This document shows, one piece after another, positions 63,236-64,000 of a stretch of DNA of 64,000 bases. Both the position numbers and the translations under genes were made by a program. This DNA is from Heterobilharzia americana (Eukaryota; Platyhelminthes; Trematoda; Strigeidida; Schistosomatidae), in assembly GCA_944470555.2 (NCBI GenBank), contig OX104129.1, positions 44,673,998 through 44,737,997 on the forward strand, in the 5' to 3' direction. The notes under the pieces were generated by a model. That model worked only from the letters and a program-made list of their open reading frames with translations. It did not search any database and had not been told where the DNA came from. Position 1 is the first letter of the stretch. Every line of letters begins with the position of its first letter.

Positions 63236-64000
63236 ACTACATAGTGAAATAATAAAAATAGTTAGTCAATAACGGTTACAGTACTATTGAAAAAATGAGG
63301 GAAACCAAATGAAGATAATGACTACGGCCAACTAAGAAATTGGGTTTCTTTTCTGTAGGTGGAGCTCGGGCTTCAGTTGTTGGATTTCCTAACGCCCTTG
63401 CTTAGCATTGGTGACAGAGCTACACTTCTTTTAAGCCATTCAGTTTGACTTTGTATGCGGAAGGGAAGTTGCATGATCATAGTTGACCAAATGACCCAGT
63501 ATAGAGCTGTTGGCTAACTTGTATTCTTCACCAGACAGGCAAGTAGTAAAAGCTTGGAGATGCGCTTGCAATTGTTCACTTCGTTTGGCATAAGTAACAA
63601 GCTATCCAAGAATGGTCAAACTGCTCGCCAAGCCTTCTTGAGCCGACTGCCGGCTGATGAAGACCGTTCGTAATTCAGCAGCATAGAATGTTCTGCTGAT
63701 TGTAGTAGAAAGGCGATTCTGTGATAGTTCCACCGTGATTTCTCTTCTGAATTCTATATTCTTGAGTTGGCTCTGCTTAGAAACACAAAGAATTCGTTCT
63801 TTTTGCTGTTTCGACTTCGTGCTTTTTGTCATGAATCACAGTTATTTCAAGGAAGTATTTTTCGAAGACTTCCCATCTTCTGCACAAATTCCTCTTATTC
63901 TTACTCACAGTGAATCAACTCAGCCACTTTTTCAAGCCAACTGGCAACTAAATTTTTCAATCAGTTTACTGTTGATTCAAAGCTACTTTCCTGTCGACTG
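63236..64000. other. Right edge of the window, unassigned
   Basis: The stretch 63360-63830 is less AT-rich and holds a 76-codon minus frame (63602-63832) rich in Lys, Arg and Ser. This could be an edge of another mobile element, but no domain is recognisable. Confidence 0.3.

Noticed and set aside
1..64000. CRISPR array, bacterial operon, riboswitch or rRNA
   Set aside because: No regularly spaced direct repeats with unique spacers, no ribosome-binding-site-led gene clusters and no rRNA motifs; the window is plainly eukaryotic.

Overview
The window looks like a piece of a flatworm nuclear genome, most likely a schistosome. It is AT-rich with few genes. It is full of RTE-clade non-LTR retrotransposons, Penelope-like retroelement (PLE) remnants, and short tRNA-derived repeats that carry relics of the hammerhead-ribozyme core known from the schistosome Sm-alpha repeats. 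There is no sign of bacterial gene organisation. The species cannot be fixed from the sequence alone.

One host gene is recognisable. It runs on the + strand across the left three quarters of the window and enters from upstream. Four coding exons (about 1112-1700, 22695-22768, 39399-39689 and 46419-46774) join in phase through GT-AG introns of about 21.0, 16.6 and 6.7 kb. They encode the C-terminal part, roughly 435 residues, of a bZIP protein of the CREBRF/REPTOR family. The DNA-binding basic region is split by the 21-kb intron between exons 1 and 2. The stop codon is at 46772-46774, and about 2.9 kb of AT-rich DNA with a possible poly(A) signal follows.

Most of the remaining recognisable content is mobile DNA, much of it inside the introns. 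Intron 1 holds a near-complete but broken PLE (5193-7095, reverse transcriptase plus GIY-YIG endonuclease), an RTE copy with its RT core deleted (7785-10582), an almost intact RTE copy with a 13-bp target duplication (17586-20809) and a 5'-truncated RTE copy with a 10-bp target duplication (21038-22260). Intron 2 holds hammerhead SINE relics, an old RT remnant (27.8-29.2 kb) and a degraded RTE (33193-36776) carrying a nested 302-bp PLE-like hairpin. Intron 3 holds a further RTE (43204-45654). Downstream lie a fold-back RTE rearrangement (50685-52440), an (AT)n tract and another RTE copy (60700-63235).

The strongest unexplained signals are these. Many short tandem duplications, mostly 3-5 bp, riddle the degenerate RTE copies and are shared between insertions. 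Near-identical inverted blocks link RTE copies that are otherwise diverged (35.1-35.9 with 44.1-44.9 kb; 45.0-45.65 with 51.1-52.1 kb). There is a 630-bp-arm palindrome at 50.85-52.40 kb and a perfectly framed PLE-type hairpin insertion inside another element. All identifications rest on reading motifs by eye; no database search was run.
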